64,000 bases of DNA, from the NCBI GenBank assembly GCA_963792385.1, contig CAWBVZ010000004.1, positions 248,001 through 312,000 of the forward strand, read 5' to 3'. This stretch comes from DASSUW01 sp963792385. Its GTDB lineage: Bacteria > Actinomycetota > Thermoleophilia > Solirubrobacterales > Solirubrobacteraceae. Made by a program: the position numbers and the translations under genes. Shown piece by piece: positions 31,792 to 39,515 of the stretch (position 1 is its first letter; every line of letters begins with the position of its first letter). The notes beneath the pieces were generated by a model. That model saw only the letters and a list, made by a program, of their open reading frames with translations, did no database searches and was not told the DNA's origin.

Positions 31792-32817
31792 TCAGCTCGC
31801 GAGCAGTTCTTTGAGGACGTCGTCGATGTACTTGATGTCCACCGGGTTGGCGCCGCCGCCCGCGAAGTGGCCCCACACCCCCGGGATCACGCGCAGCTCC
31901 GCGTTGGTCATGTGGCTCACCGCGTACTCCTCGTCCTCAGGCGGGAAGTACAGGTCCTTCAGGGCCGGCAGGACGATCGTCTTGGCCTTGATCGACTTCA
32001 GCGCCTTGATGTGGTCGCCGTCGAAGCCGGGCGTCTTGCCGATGTCGCCCTTCTGCCAGGTCCACAACATCGTCAGCAGGTTGTTCGGGTCGCGGCGGTC
32101 GAGGAAGAAGCCCTCCCAGAACGCCACGAGGAAGTCCTCGAGCGTCGAGTAGCCGAGCTCCTTGTAGGCCTGCTCCCAGTAGAACGCCTGCGAGAAGCCC
32201 CAGCCGGCGTACACGCGCGCGGCGGCGCGTAGCCCCTTGACCGGCTTCTCGTCGTACCAGCCGCCCTTGAACGCGTCGTCGGCGGTCAGCGCCGACTTCA
32301 CGCCCTCGAGGAAGACGATGTTGTGCTCGCTCGTCTTCGACGAGCCGCAGAACGGACATGCCCGTTGGACCATGTCGGGATAGCTGACCGCCCACTGATA
32401 CGTCTGGCCGGCGCCCATCGACCAGCCGGTCACGAGCGGGAGCGTCTCGATCCCGAACTTCTCGGTGACCAGCTTGTGCTGCTGCTCCACCTGGTCGTAG
32501 AACGTGACGTTCGGGAAGCGCGCCTTGTCATACGGCGGCGGCGTGTTGCTCGGCGAGCTCGACAGCCCGTTGCCGAGCATGTTCGGGACGATGATGAAGT
32601 ACTTGGCGGGGTCGAGAGCCATCCCGTCGCCGATCAGCCACTCGTTGTCCCAGTGGCGTCCCGAGTACCAGGTTGGATAGACGATCGCGTTGCTCTTGTC
32701 GGCGTTCAGCTCGCCGAAGGTCTTGTAGGCGAGCTTTGCGTCGCGGAGCGTCGCCCCGCCTTGGAGCGTCACATTCCCAAGGTCGAAGATCTCGTAGTCC
32801 TGCGGGAACTCGTCCAT
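31792..32817 (-). CDS. Alpha/beta hydrolase, homoserine acetyltransferase-like
   Basis: A 341-aa protein of the MetX/HAT-like alpha/beta hydrolase branch. The opening AKLAYKTFGELNADKSNAIV and NMLGNGLSSSPSNTPPPYD are typical. Nucleophile region GWSMGAGQTYQWAVSYPD, acid region KDLYFPPEDEE and His in PGVWGHFAGGG complete the triad. Homologues beside formamidase genes are not methionine enzymes as far as context shows. It may process nitrile/amide esters or act as an amidase partner. It is the first gene of the operon below the MarR gene. Confidence 0.82.
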   Translation of the reverse strand: MDEFPQDYEIFDLGNVTLQGGATLRDAKLAYKTFGELNADKSNAIVYPTWYSGRHWDNEWLIGDGMALDPAKYFIIVPNMLGNGLSSSPSNTPPPYDKARFPNVTFYDQVEQQHKLVTEKFGIETLPLVTGWSMGAGQTYQWAVSYPDMVQRACPFCGSSKTSEHNIVFLEGVKSALTADDAFKGGWYDEKPVKGLRAAARVYAGWGFSQAFYWEQAYKELGYSTLEDFLVAFWEGFFLDRRDPNNLLTMLWTWQKGDIGKTPGFDGDHIKALKSIKAKTIVLPALKDLYFPPEDEEYAVSHMTNAELRVIPGVWGHFAGGGANPVDIKYIDDVLKELLAS

Positions 32818-32869
32818 CTGGATAGGACCCCCTCATGGAAGGAACCGCGTTGACCCGCGGGAAAATCAC

Positions 32870-32889
32870 TTCCTAACGGAACTATTCCG
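32870..32889. promoter_or_regulatory. Overlapping dyads upstream of the amide operon
   Basis: CGGAA-CTA-TTCCG (32877-32889) and TTCC-TAAC-GGAA (32870-32881) overlap. They lie between the MarR gene and the hydrolase start, about 55 bp before its ATG. Overlapping TTCC/GGAA dyads are a good candidate MarR binding region. I cannot place -10 and -35 boxes confidently. Confidence 0.5.
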
Positions 32890-32926
32890 GACGGTACCAC
32901 GGCGGGGGTTGCCGTGGCGCTACAGA

Positions 32927-33358
32927 TCAGCGAAGGCGCGCGACGAAGCCGGCGAGTGAGTCGAGCAGGCCGGCGAGCTCGACCTCGTCGAGGTCACCGA
33001 AGATGGTGTCGCTCTCGGCTGCGATCCGCTCCGACAACCGTCGCTGCAGCGCCAGCCCGCGCCGCGTGATGTGGACAAGCACGCCGCGCCGGTCGCGCGG
33101 GTCGGCCTTCCGGTGGACGAGATTGTCGGCGACCATCCCGTCGATCAGGCGGGTGAGGCTCGCGGGCGGAAGCTGCGTGAACTCCGCGAGCTCCGACATG
33201 CGGTGACGGTCGCCGCGCGCGAGCAGCGCGAGGGCGCGCCAGCGCTCGACGGTGCAGTCATGATGGGCGAGGACATGCGCGAGGCGGCGCGTGATGCGGC
33301 GCTCAGCATCGCTGAGCAGGAGCACGACTGCCTCGCCGTTGGCCTCCATCGCGAGCAT
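32927..33358 (-). CDS. MarR family transcription regulator
   Basis: A 143-aa regulator. The winged helix spans DCTVERWRALALLARGD ... MSELAEFTQLPPASLTRLID, then MVADNLVHRKADPRDRRGVL with the wing, ending in a dimer helix GLLDSLAGFVARLR. I chose ATG 33358 because GAGGAG lies 9 nt upstream; GTG 33382 is possible. It leads the amide operon in the same direction and is divergent from the AmiC-like gene across 48 bp. It probably controls both. Confidence 0.88.
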   Translation of the reverse strand: MLAMEANGEAVVLLLSDAERRITRRLAHVLAHHDCTVERWRALALLARGDRHRMSELAEFTQLPPASLTRLIDGMVADNLVHRKADPRDRRGVLVHITRRGLALQRRLSERIAAESDTIFGDLDEVELAGLLDSLAGFVARLR

Positions 33359-33406
33359 CGGATCCGACTCCTCTATCGCCACTGTGCAAGAGTAACGCGA
33401 GCGTCG

Positions 33407-34456
33407 ATGGACCCCGTCATCAATGTCGCACTGGTGATCCCGCTGCATGGGTCTGCAGGGATCTTCGGACCGTCCTGCGAACTGTGCGCGGAACTCGCCG
33501 TGGCCGAAGTGAACGCGGCCGACGGCGTGCTCGGCCGCGAGCTGCGACTCTCCGTGATCGACGGCTCGGCGCACCCGCGAACGGTCGCCAACGAGGTCGG
33601 CGCGCTTGCCGCCGCGGGCCTCGTCGACGCGGTCGTGGGCTGGCACATCTCGGCGGTCCGACAGGCGGTCGCGCCGCGCATCGCGGGTCTCGTCCCTTAC
33701 GTCTACACCGCGCTGTACGAGGGTGGCGAGAACGCGCCCGGTGTGTTCCTGACCGGCGAGGTCCCGTCGCAGCAACTGCTCCCGGCGATGCGCTGGCTGA
33801 GCCGTGAGCACGGAGTCCGGCGCTGGTCGATCGTCGGCAACGACTACGTCTGGCCGCAGGTCACCGCACGCGCTGCGCGCGGCTACGCGCGCATGTGCAG
33901 CGGGGAGATCTGCCACGAGGCGTTCCTCCCGCTCGGGTTCCGGTCCTGGGGCCCGACGGTCGAGGACGTCGAGCGCTCGCGCGCCGACGCCGTGATCATG
34001 CTGCTCGTCGGGTCCGACGCCGTGACCTTCAACCGCGCGTTCGCCGCCGTCGGCCTCGACAGCCGTTGCCGCCGGCTCAGCACGCTGATCGACGAGAACA
34101 CGCTGGCCGGAAGCGGCGCCGGCGGCACGCGCGGGATCTGCGCCGCGGCCGCCTACTTCGAGACGCTGGCGACACCCGAGAGCCTCGACTTCGGGTGGCG
34201 CTACACGCAGAGCTTCGGCCCCGACGCGCCGGCGCTCAACAGCGTCGGCGAGTCCTGCTACGAGGGGATCCTCCTGCTGTCCGCGCTCGCCAGGCGCGCC
34301 GGCAGCCTCGAGGTGCAGAAGATGACGACGGCGGCCGAGTCGCTCTCGTACTCAGGCCCGCGGGGAGAGGTCCAGATGCGGCACCGCCATCTCAACCAGC
34401 GTGTCTACCTGGCCGAAGCACACGACGTCGAGTTCGACGTCCTGGCGCAGCTCTGA
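33407..34456 (+). CDS. AmiC-like amide-binding sensor protein (no signal peptide)
   Basis: A 349-aa type I periplasmic-binding fold. NVALVIPLHGSAGIFGPSCE, AVAEVNAADGVLGRELRLSV, VDAVVGWHISAVRQAVAP and RRWSIVGNDYVWPQ are typical of the AmiC/UrtA/FmdD group. It starts MDPVINVAL, with no signal peptide or lipobox, so it is expected to stay in the cytoplasm like Pseudomonas AmiC, the amide sensor that holds back the antiterminator AmiR. No AmiR/ANTAR gene is visible here; a MarR gene sits divergently instead. It could bind formamide or acetamide and signal to an unknown partner. Confidence 0.8.
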   Translation: MDPVINVALVIPLHGSAGIFGPSCELCAELAVAEVNAADGVLGRELRLSVIDGSAHPRTVANEVGALAAAGLVDAVVGWHISAVRQAVAPRIAGLVPYVYTALYEGGENAPGVFLTGEVPSQQLLPAMRWLSREHGVRRWSIVGNDYVWPQVTARAARGYARMCSGEICHEAFLPLGFRSWGPTVEDVERSRADAVIMLLVGSDAVTFNRAFAAVGLDSRCRRLSTLIDENTLAGSGAGGTRGICAAAAYFETLATPESLDFGWRYTQSFGPDAPALNSVGESCYEGILLLSALARRAGSLEVQKMTTAAESLSYSGPRGEVQMRHRHLNQRVYLAEAHDVEFDVLAQL

Positions 34457-34463
34457 GCCGCGT

Positions 34464-34676
34464 TCAGTCGGTGGCAAGGATGACGTCGGACGCCTTGACG
34501 ATCGCCGTCACCGGCTTGCCATCCTGAAGGCCCAGCTCGCGGGCGGCTTCGACGGTGATCGACGCGACGAGCCGCTGGCCGTTGACGTCGAGCTCGACGT
34601 TCGCGATCGCAGCGCCCTCGTTGATGCTCGTAACGGTGCCGGAGAGCTGGTTGCGTGCGCTGAGCTTCATGTCCAC
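34464..34676 (-). CDS. Solo Mop (TOBE) molybdate-binding protein
   Basis: A 70-aa single Mop domain: MKLSARNQLSGTVTSINEGA ... VNGQRLVASITVEAARELGL ... VTAIVKASDVIL. Small molbindins of this type bind molybdate or tungstate as oligomers and buffer it in the cell. It is last in the mod operon, 16 bp after modC. It converges on the AmiC-like gene with a 7-bp gap. Confidence 0.92.
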   Translation of the reverse strand: MDMKLSARNQLSGTVTSINEGAAIANVELDVNGQRLVASITVEAARELGLQDGKPVTAIVKASDVILATD

Positions 34677-34692
34677 TCCTTGGTCGGTGGTT

Positions 34693-35757
34693 TCACAGTC
34701 GTAGCAGCCGGGTGGCTGAGGCCTTCCACGTGGCGATGATGGCGGCGCCCTGCGTAAGGTCGAGGTCGTGGGCGGAGGCGTCGCTGAGCTCCGCCGTCAG
34801 CGGCTGCGGCGCGGCGAGCCCGGCGCGGATGCGGTTGCCGACGGCGGTGACCGAAACGACACGGACGGCGAGGTGGTTCTGGGCGGAGCCGGTGCGCTCG
34901 GTGCCAGGCGGCGAAAGCGCGATCTCCCACGGGTAGATGCTGACGGCGACCGGGCCCTCGCCGGGTTCGGTGCTGAGCACCGTGCCGCCGCCGTCGAGCG
35001 CGACGTGCGTGAGGCCGTCGTCCCCGACCCGTGCGGTGCCCGTGAGCACGACGGCGCCGGAGAAGTCGGCGACGAAGGCCGACGCCGGCGACGCCGCGAG
35101 CTCGCCGGCGGTGCCCTCCTGGATCACGCGGCCGCCGTCGATCACGCCGACGCGGTCGCCCAGCAGCGCAGCCTCGGTGAAGTCGTGGGTCACGAGCAGC
35201 GCCGGCACACCGGTCTCCGCCAGCACCGCCATCAGCTCCCGCCCCCCGGCCGCGCGGAGGCGCGGGTCGAGCGCCGACAGGGGCTCGTCGAGCAGCAGCG
35301 CCGCCGGCCGGAGGGCGAGTGCGCGCGCGACCGCGACGCGCTGGCGTTCCCCGCCCGACAGCGTCCGCGGCCGCTCGTCCGCGAGCTGCGCGATGCCGAA
35401 GCGGTCGAGCAGCTCCAGCGCGCGCCGGCGTCGCTCGTGGCGGTCCAGGCCGCGCAGCGGATAGGCGACGTTCTGCCACACGCGCAGGTGCGCGAACAGC
35501 GCGTACTCCTGGAACACGTAGCCGCAGCGCCGCCGCTCGGGAGCGAGATCGATGTCGCGGTCGGTGTCGAGCCACACCTCGTCACCGCAGCTCACGCGAC
35601 CGCGGTCCGGCCGCACGAGCCCCGCTACGACCCGCAGCACCGACGTCTTGCCGGCGCCGGACGGGCCGGCCAACGCTAGGCAGGAGCCGGCCGGGACCTC
35701 GAGTGCGACGTCGAGCGCGAATGCCCCGAGCCGCGTGGCGGCCTCAACGCGCAGCAC
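34693..35757 (-). CDS. modC: Molybdate ABC transporter ATP-binding protein
   Basis: A 354-aa ATPase. Walker A LAGPSGAGKTSVLRV, Q-loop GYVFQEYALF, signature TLSGGERQRVAVARALAL, Walker B ALLLDEPLSALD and H-loop LLVTHDFTEA. The C-terminal third carries a TOBE-type regulatory domain (VVSVTAVGNRIRAGL). The GTG start overlaps modB by 14 bp. It energises molybdate import together with modB and modA. Confidence 0.92.
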   Translation of the reverse strand: MLRVEAATRLGAFALDVALEVPAGSCLALAGPSGAGKTSVLRVVAGLVRPDRGRVSCGDEVWLDTDRDIDLAPERRRCGYVFQEYALFAHLRVWQNVAYPLRGLDRHERRRRALELLDRFGIAQLADERPRTLSGGERQRVAVARALALRPAALLLDEPLSALDPRLRAAGGRELMAVLAETGVPALLVTHDFTEAALLGDRVGVIDGGRVIQEGTAGELAASPASAFVADFSGAVVLTGTARVGDDGLTHVALDGGGTVLSTEPGEGPVAVSIYPWEIALSPPGTERTGSAQNHLAVRVVSVTAVGNRIRAGLAAPQPLTAELSDASAHDLDLTQGAAIIATWKASATRLLRL

Positions 35758-36547
35758 CGCCGAGCCACGCCGAGCCGCTCAGCAGCTTGACCGACAGCAG
35801 CAGCGCCGCCGACACGGCGACCAGCACCGCTGACAGCGCGAGCGCGCTGGTGAAGTCGCTCGAGAAGCGCTCGTAGATCGCCAGCGGCACGGTCTGCGTG
35901 ATGCCGCGGAACGAGCCGGCGAACATCAGCGTCGCGCCGAACTCCCCGAGCGCGCGTCCCCATGCCAGCGCCAGGCCGGAGAGCAGGCTCGGCCCCGCGC
36001 CGGGGATTGCGATCCGCGCGAACGTGCGCGCCTCGCCGGCGCCGAGCGTGCGCGAGGCGTCGAGCCACGTCCAATCGAGCGCCTCGAAGCCCGCCTGCGC
36101 CTGGCGCATGTAGAACGGCGCCGCGACGAACGTCAGCGCGACGATCACGCCCGCGGTGGTAAGTACGAGCTGGATGCCGGCGTCCTCGATCAGCCCGCCG
36201 AGCACGCCCTTCGGGCCGAGCGCGGCGAGCAGCGCGATCCCCGCGACCGCCGGCGGCAGCACGAGCGGCAGCTCGACGAGCGTGATGATCGCCGCGCGGC
36301 CGCGGAAACGCCGCGTCGCCAGGAAGTACGCGGCGGGAGTGCCGAACAGCACGATGACGGCGACCGCGATGGTGCTGCAGACCAGGCTCAGCCGGAGAGC
36401 CTCGAGCGCGCCTTCCTCGCCGAGGCTTGAGATCAGGTCTAGCGGGCCGGTGTCGACGAAGATCGCCACGATCGGCAGGGTCAGGAACAGCAGCGCGGCG
36501 GTCAGCGACGCGACCAGCAGCGCCCCGAACCAGCCCGCGCGCCTCAC
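35744..36547 (-). CDS. modB: Molybdate ABC transporter permease
   Basis: A 267-aa membrane subunit with about six helices (LLVASLTAALLFLTLPIVAI, LSLVCSTIAVAVIVLFGTPA, PLVLPPAVAGIALLAA). The EAA loop is DASRTLGAGEARTFARIAIPG, followed by RALGEFGATLMFAGSF, a ModB hallmark. ATG 36547 overlaps the modA stop by 4 bp. Confidence 0.93.
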   Translation of the reverse strand: MRRAGWFGALLVASLTAALLFLTLPIVAIFVDTGPLDLISSLGEEGALEALRLSLVCSTIAVAVIVLFGTPAAYFLATRRFRGRAAIITLVELPLVLPPAVAGIALLAALGPKGVLGGLIEDAGIQLVLTTAGVIVALTFVAAPFYMRQAQAGFEALDWTWLDASRTLGAGEARTFARIAIPGAGPSLLSGLALAWGRALGEFGATLMFAGSFRGITQTVPLAIYERFSSDFTSALALSAVLVAVSAALLLSVKLLSGSAWLGGAAR

Positions 36548-37335
36548 TGCCCAGGCGGCGGCTCGAAACCTGCGTCGATCAGCGCCTGCGCACCGGCCCC
36601 GTCGAGTAGCCCGGCGATGAACTTCTTCGCCTCCTCGGGGTGCTTGGCGCCGTCGACCACGGCGACACCGTACGCGACCGCGGGCTGGAGGTCATCGGGA
36701 AGCTCGATCGCCTTCAGCTTGCCATCGGTCGCGCGCACGTCGGAGATGTAGAGGAAGCCGGCGTCGACCGCGCCCTGGGTCAGCTTGCCGGTGATGCCGG
36801 CGACGTCGGGCTCCTCGGACCGTACGTTGGCGAGGATCGCCTTGCTCTGCGCGGGCGGCAGCTTGTCGAGCACGGTGTGCGTGTATGAACCGACCGGAAC
36901 GTCCTCAGAGCCGATCGCGATCGTCACGCCATCGCGTGAGAGATCGTCGAGCGACGCGACCTTGCCGTCGGCCGGCACCGCCAGCACGAGCCGGTTGCCG
37001 GCGAACACGGTCGGCTTCTCGACCAGTCCCTTGTCGTAGAGCGCGTCGGGCAGCTTGGTGTTGGCCGCGGCGTAGACGTCGGGCTTGACGCCCTGCTCGA
37101 TCTGTGCCGCCAGCTCGTCCGATCCGGCGAACGAGAACCGCGCATCGGCGTCCGGGAACTGCTTGCCGTATTCGGTGAACGCCGTCTTGAGCGACGCGGC
37201 CGCCGAAACGGTCAGCTGCGGCTTGTCGCCGCCTCCGCCGCCGCTCGGCGCGTCGTCGTCGTCTCCGCACGCTGCCATGAGCAGCATGAGGAGCGCCAGC
37301 AGCGTTCCGAGGACCACTCGTGTTTTCCCACGCAC
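36544..37335 (-). CDS. modA: Molybdate-binding lipoprotein
   Basis: A 263-aa binding protein. The signal ends in lipobox LLMAAC, and a Gly/Asp linker precedes LTVSAAASLKTAFTEYGKQF, the ModA opening. FSFAGSDELAAQIEQG, DVYAAANTK and VAGITGKLTQGAVDAGFLY are classic family segments. It starts at GTG 37335, with TGTAAT 9 nt upstream and a CCTA-N9-TAGG dyad over it. First gene of modABC. Confidence 0.94.
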   Translation of the reverse strand: MRGKTRVVLGTLLALLMLLMAACGDDDDAPSGGGGGDKPQLTVSAAASLKTAFTEYGKQFPDADARFSFAGSDELAAQIEQGVKPDVYAAANTKLPDALYDKGLVEKPTVFAGNRLVLAVPADGKVASLDDLSRDGVTIAIGSEDVPVGSYTHTVLDKLPPAQSKAILANVRSEEPDVAGITGKLTQGAVDAGFLYISDVRATDGKLKAIELPDDLQPAVAYGVAVVDGAKHPEEAKKFIAGLLDGAGAQALIDAGFEPPPGQ

Positions 37336-37337
37336 TA

Positions 37338-37354
37338 CCTAAGCATTACATAGG
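37338..37354. promoter_or_regulatory. Dyad over the modA promoter
   Basis: CCTA (37338-37341) and TAGG (37351-37354) flank the minus-strand -10 box TGTAAT (37350-37345), which lies 9 nt before the modA GTG. The arms are short. A molybdate-responsive regulator such as the MerR-Mop protein at 38556 is a candidate binder, but this is inference. Confidence 0.35.
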
Positions 37355-37460
37355 CAGCTCCGAGCCTCGCGTCTGAGGTGACTAACGGCCCCCGTGGTCT
37401 CGCATCTAGCGGTGAATTGACGACGCTCAGGCCCGCCACCGCGGAAGGAGAGCGCAGCGG

Positions 37461-38420
37461 CTAGGTCCGGCCGAGTTTCCAGGTCGCCCAGTTGCGGAGG
37501 TCGGCGTCAGCGCCGCTGGCAGCTTCAGCTAGCAGTTCGCCGGCGTCACCGGCTCCCAGCCGCATCAGCGCGCCGAGCGCGGCCGCGCGCATCGCCCAGC
37601 GCTCGCTGCGGGCGTACGTTTCGCGCAGCACAGGGATGCTGTCCGGGTCACCTATCCAGCCGAGCACGGCAGGGATTTGCGTGTTCTCAGACCCAGCTTG
37701 CAGTGCGGCGCGTCCGAGTTCGCCCGCGCGCGGGTCGCCCACCTCGGCGAGCAGGTGGAGCGTGAACGACCGGCCGCTGAGGAAGTTCTCGACGTACAAA
37801 TCAGCGTGCTCGGGCCGCGGACGCTCGTCGGGCCGCGTCACGTACCAGTCCAGAAAGTCCGCGAACGACGTATGCGCCTCCGCTCCCTCCCAGTGAAAGT
37901 CCCACAGCTCCCATTCCTGTACGCCCGGTCGGGGAACCAGCGCGAGCCGGTCGCTGCCGTCGAAGGTATGGGTGATGAGCAGCCCGTCGCGGTACGGCCG
38001 GTAGTAGCCGACGTGTTCCGGCGCTCCCGGCGAGGGCGGGCGGTCGTCCGCCGGGTCGTACGGCTCCGCGAGGTCTCCACAGAAGACGCGCACGCCGACC
38101 TCGTCGCCGTCGACCGTGCGCTGCAGCTCGTTCACGCTCAGGAGACCGTGACGCAAGTCATGCTCCTTCACCACTTCCGCCCCGAGCGCGGACGCGTACG
38201 CGCCGTCAGAGACCAGCAGAAACAACCGATATGAGGAAGGCAGGCGCACGCCCAGCCGCTCCTCCGCCCGCGCGATGTCCGACTCGCTCGCCGGTTCGCG
38301 CAACACGCTCCCGCGCTCCTGGGCCGGCTCGACGAGCTGGTCAAAACGGCTGACGTTGCGGCGCACGCGCTCATCGAACCGCTGCGCCAGCACCCTCATC
38401 TGCTCGGCTGTCCATGCCAT
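37461..38420 (-). CDS. SMI1/KNR4 domain protein with HEAT-like C-terminus
   Basis: A 319-aa soluble protein. Residues about 35-190 carry the SMI1/KNR4 fold: ASESDIARAEERLGVRLPSS, YRLFLLVSDGAY and FADFLDWYV. The final 90 residues show HEAT-like repeats (VLGWIGDPDSIPVLRETYAR, RWAMRAAALGALMRLGAGDA). SMI1/KNR4 domains are common in immunity proteins against contact-dependent toxins, but no toxin gene is adjacent. TACCTT lies 8 nt before ATG 38420. Role unassigned. Confidence 0.82.
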   Translation of the reverse strand: MAWTAEQMRVLAQRFDERVRRNVSRFDQLVEPAQERGSVLREPASESDIARAEERLGVRLPSSYRLFLLVSDGAYASALGAEVVKEHDLRHGLLSVNELQRTVDGDEVGVRVFCGDLAEPYDPADDRPPSPGAPEHVGYYRPYRDGLLITHTFDGSDRLALVPRPGVQEWELWDFHWEGAEAHTSFADFLDWYVTRPDERPRPEHADLYVENFLSGRSFTLHLLAEVGDPRAGELGRAALQAGSENTQIPAVLGWIGDPDSIPVLRETYARSERWAMRAAALGALMRLGAGDAGELLAEAASGADADLRNWATWKLGRT

Positions 38421-38555
38421 TCACCGACAAGGTAGTAGTGCGTCAACGACTCGCGCCAGTCAGCCATCGTTTCGCCCGGAGAAGCGTTTCGCCGGTTCGC
38501 GGCTGAGCCACCACAGGGCTGTTAATCACCCCCAGATGCGACACCCCGGCGCGCG

Positions 38556-38930
38556 CTAGTCGCGCTCGACGATCACCGTCGTCGCTTTCACGACCGCCGC
38601 GGCGGAGTCGCCGGGCTTGAGCGCGAGATCCTCCGCCGCCTCGCGGGACATCAGCGAGACGATCCGGTACTGCCCGCACATCAGATCGATCTTGGCCATC
38701 ACGCCGTCCATCTCGACCGCCAGCACCGTTCCGGTCAGGCGATTGCGGGCGCTCGTGCGGCCGGCCGGACCGCGGGCCTTGAGGAGCTCGGCGAGCGCGT
38801 CGGCGCGCAGAAACCGCTGCCCTCCGCGACGCTCGAAGGCGACGCGGCCGTCGCGTTCCCAGCGCCGCAGCGTGTCGATGCTGACGCCGATCGCCTGCGC
38901 CGCCGCGCCAATCCGGATCAGGTCGTCCAT
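38556..38930 (-). CDS. MerR-type HTH / Mop fusion regulator
   Basis: A 124-aa protein. Residues 1-55 form an excisionase/MerR-type HTH (IRIGAAAQAIGVSIDTLRRW, FERRGGQRFLRADAL). Residues 58-124 form a TOBE/Mop domain (SARNRLTGTVLAVEMDGVMA ... SREAAEDLALKPGDSAAAVV). The Mop half resembles the solo Mop protein of the mod operon. This is the expected design for a small molybdate-sensing regulator replacing ModE. TACGGT lies 8 nt before ATG 38930. It sits about 1.2 kb from modA in the same direction, with the SMI1 gene between. Confidence 0.88.
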   Translation of the reverse strand: MDDLIRIGAAAQAIGVSIDTLRRWERDGRVAFERRGGQRFLRADALAELLKARGPAGRTSARNRLTGTVLAVEMDGVMAKIDLMCGQYRIVSLMSREAAEDLALKPGDSAAAVVKATTVIVERD

Positions 38931-38976
38931 CCCGGCGAACCGTACGCCCTTCAGCGGGCGAGGTCGGCGGCGAATC

Positions 38977-39270
38977 TCAGCGCCAGTACATCCCCGTGAT
39001 CTCGATGAAGCCGCGCACGGCGAGCTCCGGGCCTTCGATCACGGCGACCGTCCCGCGCGCGGGGCGCTCGACCACCATGTCCCACTCGGCGCAGAACCGC
39101 TTGACGTCCGGCATCGCGTCGTCGGCGATCGTCACCACCGCGTTCGCATACACGCCGGGACGAACAGGCCCGCCGCAATCGGCGTTGCGCTCGAGCCAGC
39201 CGAGCATCATCGCGTCGAGCTGTTCGAAGCGGGTGAGGGGCTGGACGGTGTCACTGGCGAGCGCGGGCAT
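38977..39270 (-). CDS. Hypothetical protein (97 aa)
   Basis: A 97-aa soluble protein with mixed helix and strand (LTRFEQLDAMMLGWLERNAD, KRFCAEWDMVVERPARGTVA, GFIEITGMYW). I do not recognise it. ATG 39270 is preferred; a TTG nine bases earlier (39279) is also in frame. No ribosome site is clear. It precedes the MerR-Mop gene by 46 bp and could be cotranscribed. Confidence 0.6.
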   Translation of the reverse strand: MPALASDTVQPLTRFEQLDAMMLGWLERNADCGGPVRPGVYANAVVTIADDAMPDVKRFCAEWDMVVERPARGTVAVIEGPELAVRGFIEITGMYWR

Positions 39271-39289
39271 GTAATCCAAGACGCACGCC

Positions 39290-39311
39290 GCGCGCGTTTA
39301 TTCCCGCGCGC
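39290..39311. terminator. GC-rich hairpin
   Basis: GCGCGCG (39290-39296) pairs with CGCGCGC (39305-39311) around an 8-nt AT-rich loop TTTATTCC. It lies about 205 bp beyond the IclR stop and 20 bp before the 97-aa gene start. It may end IclR transcription. The bases between it and the IclR stop hold nothing I recognise. Confidence 0.4.
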
Positions 39312-39515
39312 CTGACACCACGTCGAGCTCGTCCGCCGGGAATAGACGTGCGGCCCTTGGCGTCTCAAGGGGCATGTTCCCCCTCATTCACCCAGCCCTG
39401 GCAAAGGCGCAGGCGGTCCACGACGTGACTCACCCACGACCGAGCCCGCCGCGGACGCCGCGTCGCTTCGCGCTCAGCCGGCTCGCCCAGCGCCGCGCCG
39501 CACGGCCGGCCGAGG

